NCBI RefSeq assembly: GCF_002608075.1
Contig: NZ_LAHA01000003.1
Location: 129,799-193,798, forward strand
From: Nostoc linckia z4
GTDB taxonomy: Bacteria > Cyanobacteriota > Cyanobacteriia > Cyanobacteriales > Nostocaceae
Length of the DNA stretch: 64,000 bases
Direction: 5' to 3'
Shown here: positions 26,333 to 35,500 of the stretch, in pieces
How the letters are laid out: each line of letters begins with the position of its first letter
Position numbering within the stretch: position 1 is the stretch's first letter
The notes under the pieces: model-generated
The model's input: only the letters and a program-made list of their open reading frames with translations
Database searches by the model: none
Told to the model about the DNA's origin: nothing
Made by a program: the position numbers and the translations under genes

Positions 26333-27616
26333 TCACACTAGTGCTGGTACTGGAATTTGCAAGTGAGGATATAAGGGGAAGCGATCGCACAATGCAGCCA
26401 CCCGGCGTTTACAATCTTGGGCGACTTCTTCGGAATCTGGAGAAAGCAGGCGATCGGCGATAATATTTGCTATTTCGGTAAACTCTGCTACTCCTAAGCC
26501 CCGTGTTGTCATTGCTGGGGAACCTAACCTTAGACCACTGGTCACAAATGGCGACTGCGGATCGAAGGGAACAGTATTTTTGTTAGCAGTAATATTCACA
26601 CGGCTGACTAGTTGATCGGCTTGCTTACCGGTCATACCAATAGAACGTAAATCTACCAGCATTAAATGGTTATCAGTGCCATCAGATACTAACTTTAAGC
26701 CGCGATTTTGTAATTGTTCTGCCAAAGCACGAGCATTTTCAATCACTTGGGCAGAATAGGTTTTAAACTCTGGCTTGAGGGCTTCTCCAAAAGCTACTGC
26801 CTTAGCAGCAATCACATGTTCCAATGGCCCGCCCTGGCTGCCAGGAAAAACTGATTTATCAAGCTTTTTACCCAGTTCTGCATCTCCAGTCAAGATTAAA
26901 CCACTTCTAGGGCCGCGTAGAGTTTTATGGGTAGTTGTTGTTACAACATGACAATGAGGAATCGGGTCTGGATGAAGACCACTAGCAACTAAACCAGCGA
27001 TATGGGCAATATCAGCAAGTAAATAAGCGCCGACTTCATCAGCAATACTACGGAATTTTTCAAAATCGATGATACGGGGATAAGCGGAATAACCACAAAT
27101 CAGCAGCTTAGGACGCTCCCTTAGCGCCAGCTCCCGAATTTGGTCATAGTCAAGTTGTTCTGTCTGTTTGCTGACACCGTAATGACTAACTTGGAACCAC
27201 TTACCTGAGACGTTTACAGGAGAACCGTGGGTGAGATGTCCGCCATGAGACAAATCCATCCCCATAATTTTGTCCCCTGGTTCTAGGAGGGTCAGAAATA
27301 CAGCAAAATTCGCTTGTGCCCCAGAATGAGGTTGTACATTGGCATGGGCAGCCCCAAACAGTTGTTTAGCACGGTCAATGGCCAGTTGCTCAATTTTGTC
27401 GATAAACTCACAACCGCCATAGTAGCGTTTACCAGGCAGTCCTTCGGCGTATTTATTTGTCAGTACTGAACCTTGAGCTGCCAGTACCGCAGGCGAAGTA
27501 AAGTTTTCACTAGCAATCAACTCCAAATGGTCTTGCTGACGCTGTAGTTCGTCGTTGATTAACCCCGCGATCGCCGGATCGCTGGAGATGAGAAAATCTG
27601 AATTAGTCTTAGTCAC
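26333..27616 (-). CDS. glyA: Serine hydroxymethyltransferase
   Basis: A 427-residue pyridoxal-phosphate enzyme converting serine and tetrahydrofolate to glycine and methylene-tetrahydrofolate; in cyanobacteria it links photorespiratory glycine to one-carbon metabolism. Motifs: [43 protein letters not shown], the cofactor Lys in [16 protein letters not shown], and [20 protein letters not shown] longer frame to 27670 exists, but the GTG at 27616 is chosen because AAGGAT lies just upstream and [10 protein letters not shown] fits known N termini. Confidence 0.94.
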   Translation of the reverse strand: MTKTNSDFLISSDPAIAGLINDELQRQQDHLELIASENFTSPAVLAAQGSVLTNKYAEGLPGKRYYGGCEFIDKIEQLAIDRAKQLFGAAHANVQPHSGAQANFAVFLTLLEPGDKIMGMDLSHGGHLTHGSPVNVSGKWFQVSHYGVSKQTEQLDYDQIRELALRERPKLLICGYSAYPRIIDFEKFRSIADEVGAYLLADIAHIAGLVASGLHPDPIPHCHVVTTTTHKTLRGPRSGLILTGDAELGKKLDKSVFPGSQGGPLEHVIAAKAVAFGEALKPEFKTYSAQVIENARALAEQLQNRGLKLVSDGTDNHLMLVDLRSIGMTGKQADQLVSRVNITANKNTVPFDPQSPFVTSGLRLGSPAMTTRGLGVAEFTEIANIIADRLLSPDSEEVAQDCKRRVAALCDRFPLYPHLQIPVPALV

Positions 27617-28094
27617 TTCGATTATCCTTATGGAAATTTGGACAACGGCTGATTTTAGTTGTATCAGCACCTAAACAACAGTCAAGCGTCCATAGCTCAA
27701 AGTAGTTCAATGGTTTTTGACTGCTCTAGAAAGGCAATTAATTGAATTAAAGTTAAACTCAAGCTCGATTAATGCATTAACAATCATAACGTTGCTTTTT
27801 CACCCTGCGTTATTCAAGTTTCTCTTCCCGAAGCGGGGAGAGGTTCCCACAGAGAGCGTTTCTTTGGAATCTGTCGAATTCACGTTAATAGAAGTTACGC
27901 ATGGTAAACGAAAAATTAAGGGTTTGGGCTGTATATGGGGCATTGTGCAAGAAAAAATCCCCTATGCCCAATGCCCAATGCCCTATTCCCGACCTCAACA
28001 AATAATCTCGCTGCGTAAGTCCTGCTTAAATCAAATAACAAGACTCCCGATTTCTCAGAGAAGTCGGGAGTCAGAGGTTTGCTATTTTCACAAA
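27617..28094. other. Intergenic region with short repeats
   Basis: The 148-codon frame at 27717-28163 has no family support and runs through CCCAATG heptamers (27963-27985), an AGGACTTACGCA end (28012-28023) and a hairpin. I regard it as non-coding. Confidence 0.65.
28042..28072 (-). terminator. Hairpin after the 28095 gene
   Basis: GACTCCCGA and TCGGGAGTC form a 9-bp stem, with further pairing of TTCTC and GAGAA inside. It lies 22 bases beyond the stop of the minus-strand gene at 28095. No strong T-run. Confidence 0.5.
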
Positions 28095-28346
28095 TCAAAT
28101 AGGATTCAGATAGCGATTTTGATAGTAAGCCAAAATCTGGTTAACTCGTTGCTGACTTTCTAAAGTAGAGTTTGCTGAGCGCGTAATCCCTAAGCCGCCA
28201 ATTTGGCTTTGATTGTAATCAAACTGTTGAGATGACTGGGGAATTAAATCTACTTCTACCCCTTCCACTTGACGTAAATGCGCCGCGATTTCTCGATAAA
28301 CTGCTAAAGGCAAACCAGGGAATTCAATTGTTTCCTTAGTTTCCAT
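28095..28346 (-). CDS. Conserved small cyanobacterial protein
   Basis: An 83-residue soluble protein: TIEFPGLPLAVYREIAAHLR, VEGVEVDLIPQ and a C-terminal helix RVNQILAYYQNRY. No named domain is recognised. It begins 3 bases after the stop of the lipoprotein gene at 28350 (minus strand), so the two are translated from one mRNA and probably work together. Short proteins of this appearance occur next to the lipoprotein in related cyanobacteria as far as I recall; function unknown. Confidence 0.7.
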   Translation of the reverse strand: METKETIEFPGLPLAVYREIAAHLRQVEGVEVDLIPQSSQQFDYNQSQIGGLGITRSANSTLESQQRVNQILAYYQNRYLNPI

Positions 28347-28349
28347 CTT

Positions 28350-29216
28350 TTATGAAGCTCCCACATTAATTGGATTTTGGGGGGCTGTTGTTCCTAAAAT
28401 AGGATTGCCAGTTGCAGATGCCGCTGATGGGGTTGCTGCTGATGGCGTTGAGTTGACAGGCCCTTCCCCTACCATTTTGGCAACTTCGATGCCATTTTGT
28501 TCCAAAATCACAATCGGATTGGAACCTCCATTCATTTCAATGCGTTTAATTAGTACGCCATTTGCTAATCGCTGTCCTGCCTGGACGTAACGACTCGTGG
28601 GTTCATCCGGTACTTTAATAATTGCCTGGGGTTCTTTAGTAATGAGAACTACACCAGTCACAACCACTGCCCTTGCTAAGTCAGGTTGTGGTGCAGGTGG
28701 CAATACAGATACTAAAGTTGGGTTCGGCACCACTTGAGGCAAAACCTTAGGCAAAACTGAAGTTAAGGTAGCATTGGCTTTTTTCGGTACAACAGCAACG
28801 GTATTTTTCTTTTGATTTGAAGCTATGGTACTCGTTGGCAGTTTTCGCCCTGGGATTGATGCAGTAGGTAGCTTAGGTAATACAGGAACAGGTCTTATGG
28901 ATGTTTTTGGTACTCCAGTAACCGTCTGTCCAAAAATTTGGGCAAAGGGGTCAGTGCGATTTTTTGATACCAAAACGATTCGTGCCCGTTCTGTAGGATT
29001 AGTAGATTGAATTAAGCTCAGACTAGGAGAAGAAACTTGTGAAACCTGTTTAGCAGGTATCACTGGATTTTTGAAGGATTGAGCCGCTGTTTGCGACTTT
29101 TTTGCTATTTTCGGAATTGGTGTCGGCTCTATGGCTTGTGGTGTTTCTTCAGAAGCACATCCAGCGATGGCCAAGCTAAAAATAGCTGCAATTGTAATTG
29201 TTAAATTTCTGCCCAT
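28350..29216 (-). CDS. Lipoprotein with a PilP/GspC-like C-terminal region
   Basis: A 288-residue protein with a signal peptide and lipobox (SLAIAGC), a long Pro/Thr/Val-rich linker (residues 25-185) containing the motif RTDPFAQIFG, and a compact beta domain at about residues 186-250: VVTGVVLITKEPQAIIKVPD, SRYVQAGQRLANGVLIKRIE and PIVILEQNGIEV. The phrase 'DPF ... GVVL ... Y-V-x-x-G-x-x-L ... V-x-x-I' is what is seen in PilP and GspC HR domains, which link inner-membrane and secretin parts of type IV pili and type II secretion. The assignment is inference from pattern; no pilus genes are adjacent. It is coupled to the small gene at 28095. Confidence 0.65.
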   Translation of the reverse strand: MGRNLTITIAAIFSLAIAGCASEETPQAIEPTPIPKIAKKSQTAAQSFKNPVIPAKQVSQVSSPSLSLIQSTNPTERARIVLVSKNRTDPFAQIFGQTVTGVPKTSIRPVPVLPKLPTASIPGRKLPTSTIASNQKKNTVAVVPKKANATLTSVLPKVLPQVVPNPTLVSVLPPAPQPDLARAVVVTGVVLITKEPQAIIKVPDEPTSRYVQAGQRLANGVLIKRIEMNGGSNPIVILEQNGIEVAKMVGEGPVNSTPSAATPSAASATGNPILGTTAPQNPINVGAS

Positions 29217-29381
29217 GAGTCTTTCTCAAAAGCCATTGGAGAATTGAAGAATTGAAATTAACATGCCTGAAATTTCTCTTCAAGGCAAAGTCTTTTCCCG
29301 TTATAACCTAATTTTTGGATTTTCAATGGTTATTTTTTCTACCGTCAACCCAGCATAACTGCGGTTTTACTTTGTTGGCAG

Positions 29382-30158
29382 TTAATCCTCTGCTACACCC
29401 ATGAGCTGTTTCATCAAATCCAAGCCTTTCTTAACTCTACGGGAAACAGTTACTACACTAATGCCCAGATGTTCAGCTACTTGCTTTTGTGTCAAATCTT
29501 GCAAAAACACGCATTCCAAGACATCGCGAGTGCGTTTTTCTAGCTGAACCAATGCCTGTTGCAAGCGAAGTTGGTCTTCTTGTGCTAATTGAAAGCTGCG
29601 ATAGTGAGGATCTGGAACTAATTCTCCTAAACAAGTAGAACCTTCTTCTCCATCTTGGACTGGCACATCTAAACTCAAGGGAGCGCGATTCACCCATGCT
29701 AATTTGATCTCTTGCCATTCGGTGGGAGAAATTTTTAGTGCTGCTGCTAATTCGGAATCTGTTGGTTGGCGATTATGTGTTTCACGCCAACAACGTGAAA
29801 TTCCTATTGCTTGTTGTTGCAGTGCTAACCATCTGCGAGGAATTCGCACTGTGACGCCTTTATCTCGCAGATAGTGTTGAATTTCGCCTCGAATATAGGG
29901 AAGAGCATAGGAACTAAAGGCATGTCCCTTGGAAAGTTCAAATCTTTCAATAGCCCTAATTAAACCCAAACATCCAACTTGGAGCAAATCATCATAGGTT
30001 TCATGACATTGATTTGTCCAATAGTGAGCTTCTTTTCTCACAAGTCCAAAATTGAGTTTTACCAGTTGATTGCGAACATTTTCAGAGCGAGATTGCTGAT
30101 ATTCTCGTAACAACTGCCAAATTTCATGTTTTAATTCATTGGTGACTGTGGTAGGCAT
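29382..30158 (-). CDS. sigF: RNA polymerase sigma factor SigF (group 3)
   Basis: A 258-residue sigma factor of the SigB/SigF/SigG-type group 3. It has region 2 (LVRKEAHYWTNQ, YDDLLQVGCLGLIRAIERFE, FSSYALPYIRGEIQHYLRDK), region 3 (VRIPRRWLALQQQAIGIS) and region 4 with the HTH LTQKQVAEHLGISVVTVSRR. SigF in cyanobacteria controls pilus, motility and stress genes. A frame extends 55 codons upstream, but the ATG at 30158 (MPTTVTNELKHEIWQLL) fits homologues and the upstream part is AT-rich, low-complexity sequence. No anti-sigma gene is next to it. Confidence 0.9.
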   Translation of the reverse strand: MPTTVTNELKHEIWQLLREYQQSRSENVRNQLVKLNFGLVRKEAHYWTNQCHETYDDLLQVGCLGLIRAIERFELSKGHAFSSYALPYIRGEIQHYLRDKGVTVRIPRRWLALQQQAIGISRCWRETHNRQPTDSELAAALKISPTEWQEIKLAWVNRAPLSLDVPVQDGEEGSTCLGELVPDPHYRSFQLAQEDQLRLQQALVQLEKRTRDVLECVFLQDLTQKQVAEHLGISVVTVSRRVKKGLDLMKQLMGVAED

Positions 30159-30874
30159 AGCACCGGGTTTATTGAGTAAATAAAGAATTAATAACTCGCG
30201 CTTAAACTCAGCTGCGATCGCACATGATATTAAAGACAATATCGTGCTGTATGCCCTAGTAAATTGATGGTAAATAACAAAATTTTTTAGAAATTTACCA
30301 TTATTCACTTGACAATTTAGCAATATTTAAATGGCTGAAATAAGTTCGATTTAGTTTTGTATCCAGCAAAACTTAAGAATCCAGAGCAGAGCCAAAGACG
30401 ATCCTAAATTCTGATTTGTGATTTATTCTGCAATTAATTTGGGTACGATCTGTAGTTGGATTTGAAAAACTACATAGAAATAAAATATATAATTAATTAC
30501 CAAATATCAAACCGAGATTGTACTTAATTTATTCCATTCATTCTCAAATTGACTTCTATAAACAAAATTCAAAAAGTAAAAAGTTTATTGGAAAAGTAAA
30601 ATTTGAATTCACAGTAAAATTACATATATAGTTCGATAAATTCATTAATTATCCAAAAATTATTAAATAAAAATTAAAAAAGAGTATGTATATTTACGCA
30701 ATTAATAAAAAAAGGGCATTTTGCCCTTTTTTGTAGTTAATTTATAGCCATTTGGTAAAAACCTACTTACTCCAAAAAATAAGGGGGTAAGGGGTTAACT
30801 CTTGTGATGAAAGCTGATGCTGACAGAATTGTAGTTCTGAATGCCAATCAGTTACAAAACTCAAAAGAATTTGG
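30159..30874. other. AT-rich intergenic region between psbO and sigF
   Basis: Very AT-rich, probably holding the sigF promoter. The only clear element is the terminator at 30708-30732. No gene is supported. Confidence 0.5.
30708..30732. terminator. Rho-independent terminator downstream of psbO
   Basis: AAAAAAGGGC pairs with GCCCTTTTTT around a 5-base loop. The symmetrical A and T runs make it effective in either direction; for psbO (minus strand) it lies about 140 bases past the stop. Confidence 0.85.
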
Positions 30875-31708
30875 CTATGATTTGGTTTCAACCCGACCGT
30901 AGAATATACCGCGAATCTTAACTTCTTTAGGTTCGCCAGCACCTAAATCAGTATCAGATGGCTGTTCGCTCTCGAAAGTACCAGCAATTTCACCGCTACC
31001 GCTATCCACCTTGGCTATTTGCAGAGAAATCTTACCGTTGAGAATTTCTGCACGCTTGACGTTAGTACGGGTGAGTTCTTCGTCATCGGCTTGGGCAGGT
31101 AGAGCTACGGCGTTATCATAGCCACTAACCACACCACGACCTTTGGGATCTAGGAAAGCAGCACCACGGTAAGAAGGAACTTTGAAACTACCTTCAAAAT
31201 CAGTGGAGGTATTAATACTGGTCAATTTGGGTTGGGTTTGAGCAACCAAGTTTTTGATGGTGAAGAGGAAAGGTACTCGCTCACCACCAGGGAGTTGCAC
31301 GGTAATGGCTTGGAAGTCAAGACCATCAGTTTCCACAAAAGTCAGGCTATTATCTGAGTTGATTTTTAGGTCGCCTTGTACCTGGTCAATGGTGGAAGTG
31401 TATCTAGTCAACAGTTTGCCAGCAACAAATTCTGCTTCTTGGCGTTTGTTAGCAGGTTCTTCTTTGACGAAGAAACTAGTTGGTTCTAAGCAAAGTTCTT
31501 TGATGGTGTATGACTGGCTAGAATCAAGGGGAATAGAACCACGACTTGTTTCTGATAGTTGAGGGCATTTGTTAGCCAAGCCAGTGCCTCGAATTTGTTC
31601 GTAAGTGAGTACATCCCTACCACTACTAGTAGTAGGAGCATCACTACAAGCAGTTATTAGCCCCAGGCATAAAGCCAAGAATGCCACAATTAAAGCGCGA
31701 TACCTCAT
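30875..31708 (-). CDS. psbO: Photosystem II manganese-stabilising protein PsbO
   Basis: A 277-residue lumenal protein stabilising the Mn4CaO5 cluster of photosystem II. The signal peptide (ALIVAFLALCLGLITACS) is followed by the mature N terminus, then LTYEQIRGTGLANKCPQL and YTIKELCLEPTSFFVKEE, whose two Cys form the conserved disulfide. Further motifs are LTFVETDGLDFQAITVQLPG, ERVPFLFTIKNL, FKVPSYRGAAFLDPKGRG and the C-terminal KIRGIFYGRVE. The ATG at 31708 is used, with GAGG upstream; a TTG six codons earlier is less likely. Monocistronic, with a strong terminator. Confidence 0.97.
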   Translation of the reverse strand: MRYRALIVAFLALCLGLITACSDAPTTSSGRDVLTYEQIRGTGLANKCPQLSETSRGSIPLDSSQSYTIKELCLEPTSFFVKEEPANKRQEAEFVAGKLLTRYTSTIDQVQGDLKINSDNSLTFVETDGLDFQAITVQLPGGERVPFLFTIKNLVAQTQPKLTSINTSTDFEGSFKVPSYRGAAFLDPKGRGVVSGYDNAVALPAQADDEELTRTNVKRAEILNGKISLQIAKVDSGSGEIAGTFESEQPSDTDLGAGEPKEVKIRGIFYGRVETKS

Positions 31709-32172
31709 GGTCAACCTCAATCTCAAAAATTAATATCTAAGTTGTAAAACTGCATCGAACTGTGTTATGTATGTGACGCCACTACATACGCCTATTGTTT
31801 GATGGGTAAATCAGCCAGATCATACGATTTTTTTTAACTCAAAATCAAAGTACTCTAGTCTCAAGCAACAATGTTCCGATCCCCTCTAGCTCCCGTGAAG
31901 GCTGTGCTAAACGGTACTGCGCTGTTTTAGAAGCGATCGCAAATGTTTTTCACAAAAATACAAATCTAGTTATATTCAGTCGTGATTGAAGAAGTTGAAA
32001 GTGGAAGACACGGGGACGCGGGGACGCAAAGAGTTGAAAAAACTTCTGGAAAATTCTACAGGGTGTTGGTCTACTTGGGTCAAGTGAGGCCAATCAATCA
32101 AGCCGGCAAACTAGGGAAAATTAAAAATCTCCGGTAAATTTGAGTTGACCTCATTTACACGGAAAGGATGGG
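31709..32172. other. Divergent intergenic region upstream of psbO
   Basis: Contains the psbO promoter. A short inverted repeat, GTATGT/ACATAC with GACGCCACT between, lies at 31770-31790, about 60-80 bases before the psbO start. The downstream part has a short GGGGACGCGGGGACGC repeat near 32012. No gene. Confidence 0.45.
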
Positions 32173-32520
32173 ATGAACAACAACAAAACTATTGACTCAG
32201 AAAATTTGCTTTCTAAATTGCAAGCGATCGCAACTGTGGTTCATGATACAGTTGATAGCTGTCAAGGCGACACTGTAGCTCTTTTGTCTTTGCTACGAAA
32301 ATTAGAGCAGTTACACCGAGAAATTCGAGATGGGGTTTTTCAACAGAGTTTGCCTGTTAACCGTCGCCAACTCTACTCACTGCTGAAAGATATTGAATCT
32401 GAGGGAGGCTGGCCTTATATTGAGCGGATGAGATTACAAGCTTTTTTGGCGAATTTTCCTGAAGAAGACACCAAAGGAAATAGCCCTGAGCTTTTGGAAA
32501 ACGATCCCTCCTTTAGTTAA
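32173..32520 (+). CDS. Conserved small cyanobacterial protein
   Basis: A 115-residue, helix-rich soluble protein: LLSKLQAIATVVHDTVDSCQ, ALLSLLRKLEQLHREIRDGV and RRQLYSLLKDIESEGGWPYI, then IERMRLQAFL. No domain name is known to me, but the conserved Gly-Gly-Trp-Pro-Tyr and dense helices suggest a real gene. AAGGATGGG precedes the ATG. It converges on the big WD40 gene with only 54 bases between the stops. Confidence 0.7.
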   Translation: MNNNKTIDSENLLSKLQAIATVVHDTVDSCQGDTVALLSLLRKLEQLHREIRDGVFQQSLPVNRRQLYSLLKDIESEGGWPYIERMRLQAFLANFPEEDTKGNSPELLENDPSFS

Positions 32521-32574
32521 TCCACCAAGAGTCATTACTCATTCGTAAAAAACCAATGCCCTATGCCCCTTTGC

Positions 32575-35500
32575 CTAGAGTATGCCATCACAAATATGGC
32601 GATCGCGCTGTTCTATATTGCGGTTATGTTTGAGGTAATCATCCACCCACTGGCAACCGCGAGCAACTAAGTCATGAAGATTTAAATTCCAGAGAATTAT
32701 CGTATTGTCATTACTAGCTGATGCTAGTGTTTGACCATCTGGACTAAAGCTGACACTTAATACTGGAGCGTGATGCCCGTTGAGGCTTTTGATTAATTTG
32801 CCTTCACGGCTCCAGAGTTTCACTGTACCGTCCCAACTAGCGGCGGCGAGTAATTTCCCATTAGGACTGAAAGAAACGGCATTGACGCTATCGCTGTAGC
32901 CCTTTAACAAGGTTTTTAGCAATGTACCATCCCGTCGCCAAAGTTTTACAGTGTTGTCCCAACTAGCAGAAGCTAGCAATTCATCAGTGGGACTAAAGCT
33001 AACACTCAACACCCAACTGTCATGGGGCGAAAAAGTTTTGAGTAACGTGCCATCTCGCCGCCAAAGTTTTACTGTTTGGTCATCGCTGGCAGAGGCTAAA
33101 AACTGATTATCAGGGCTGAAACTCACACTATTCACCCAGCCGTGATGCCCCACTAGGGTTTTGAGTAACTTGCCTTGACGATTCCAAATCTTTATCGTTT
33201 TATCTTTACTAGCTGATGCCAAAAACTCGCCATCTGGGCTGAAATTTACGCTCATAACGCTATCACTATGTCCGTAGAGAGTCGCGATTGAAGTACCGTC
33301 AAGCCGCCAAAGTTTCACAGTTTTGTCATAACTTCCGGAAGCTAGCATTTCACCTCTAGGGTCAAAACTAACACTAGGAACTTTATCTGTATGCCCGACC
33401 AAGGTTTTATAAAGTCTGGTTTTGACTTCACCACTGGTGGTGTCTCTTTGCCAAAGTTTGACGGTGCGATCGCTACTACCAGAAGCTAGCATCTGGCCAT
33501 TGGGACTCCAAGCAACGCTCAAAACTCGATTTTTATGCCCTTGGAGAATAGACGGTGTTGGCGCATCTAAACTCCAGAGTTTGATGTTTTTGTCAAAACT
33601 TCCCGAAGCCAGCAATTTATTATCGGGACTGAAAGCTACACTAGCAACGCCATCGTTGTGTCCTTTAAAGGTTTTAAGTAAGCTGCCAGTGATACTCCAG
33701 AGATTTATGGTGTTGTCTTCACTTCCAGAAGCTAATTTTTGACCATCAAAACTAAAGCTTAAACTCCATACTGTGTCGCTATGGTGGTGTAATGTTTTGT
33801 AAAGAACAAAATTAATAGCACTGTTGTTTTCCTCTCGCCGCCAAAGTCTTACTGTTTTGTCTCGGCCTCCCGACGCTAACAATTTCCCGTCAGGACTGAA
33901 AGCAACCACCGTTACACCTTGTTGATGTCCCTGCAAAGTTCTAAGCAAGCTACCATCACGTCGCCAGATTTTTACTGTTTTATCGTCACTTGCTGAGGCG
34001 AGGAATTGCCCGTCAGGACTAAAGTTTACCCAGTTAACCCAGCCATCGTGTCCCCTGAGTATTTTTACGAGGCTACCGTCTTTGTGCCAAAGTTTGATCG
34101 TTGCATCCTTACTGGCGGTGGCTAATAACTCGCCATCAGGACTGAAATTAACGCTATAAACCCAATCTCCATGTGTTTTTAAAGTTTTATATGGTTGGGG
34201 ATAAAACTCACCCGTAATGGGGTTTTGACGCCAGATTTGCACTGTTTTATCAAGACTGGCGGAGGCTAGGGTTTTCCCATCAGGGCTGAAACTAACGGCG
34301 GTTATCGCGTCATTATGACCTTTGAGGGTTTGGAGTAAGGTTCCATTGGGACGCCAAAGTTTTACTGTCCGATCTCGACTTCCTGATGCTAGTAACTGGC
34401 CATCTGGGCTGAAAGCTATTCCCCAGACAATATCGGTGTGCCCTTCTAAGCGGTTGACCTCGGTTACTCCATAAACCGCTTGTTGCAGGGCTGTGATTAC
34501 CCGCATTCGGGTGTCTGGTTGCACAAAGTCTGCCTTTTCAAGTCGTCTCCAAGCCCGTAAACTTTCTAATAAGGCATCAAATTCTTTATTAGAAGCAAAT
34601 AAAGCTTCGCTAGCAGCTGCGATCGCACTAATTTTTAAGTTGGTTTCACTGCGTTCAGCTCGTAAAGTTTGGCTAATTGCTGCTCTTTTCTGTATGTCAG
34701 CTTGCCACCATAATGCTGCTATCGTTCCCCCCATGATTGACAGCACTACGCCTGCTATGCGTGCTTCTTTTAACCGTCTTTGTAAAATTAAATTGAGTTG
34801 CTGTTGACTAAGTTTTTGAGCTACTTCTGCTTTCTTTTTTTCTAGCTTGATTTTTTCTAATTCGGCTGCAATTCCATAATTGTTTTTTTGGCGAATTGGT
34901 TCAACTAAATAATCGTGAACTAACTGGTAGCGATCGCCTAATTCTTCTCTGACTCGCAACACCAGCCCCGAACCTACCAATATTTCTAAAATCAGTTCGC
35001 CAACTCTGTTAAAATTTGATATTGTATCGATATCTTGATTATTAGCTAGTGCAGCAGCTAAATCGCCTTTAGTTTTTAATGGTCGCGTGCCTTTTTCATC
35101 AGTTAATTCAAATAATAATTTCCAACTTAATTTTTCATTTTCCTGACCGCAATCTTTGATTACTTCTCCTAGCCAGCGCTCCACTAATTTTGTCCAGCCT
35201 CCGCAAAGTTTATATTGTGCCAGTGTGGTAATGTTTTCTATTTCTAGTTGAGCGCCGACTATTTGTAATTCAATTGGATGTACTTCGTCTAGTTCTCCTG
35301 TTAAATCTTCTACTAATCGATTAATTAATTCATCACTCAATTCATAATGAGAACGTTGAGTCAGACTATAAATTATCGCTTTGGCATCCTGTCGAGAAAA
35401 TTTTCCTAAATAGTAACGAATATCTTTGTCGAGAATATTTTGATTAATGACTCCTAAGTCATATATTTCAGTAGTATTTTTCTGACTCAAGCGTTCAAAT

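Noticed and set aside
27717..28163. 148-codon frame after glyA
   Set aside because: Contains heptameric repeats and hairpin sequence, overlaps the coding end of the 28095 gene and resembles no protein.
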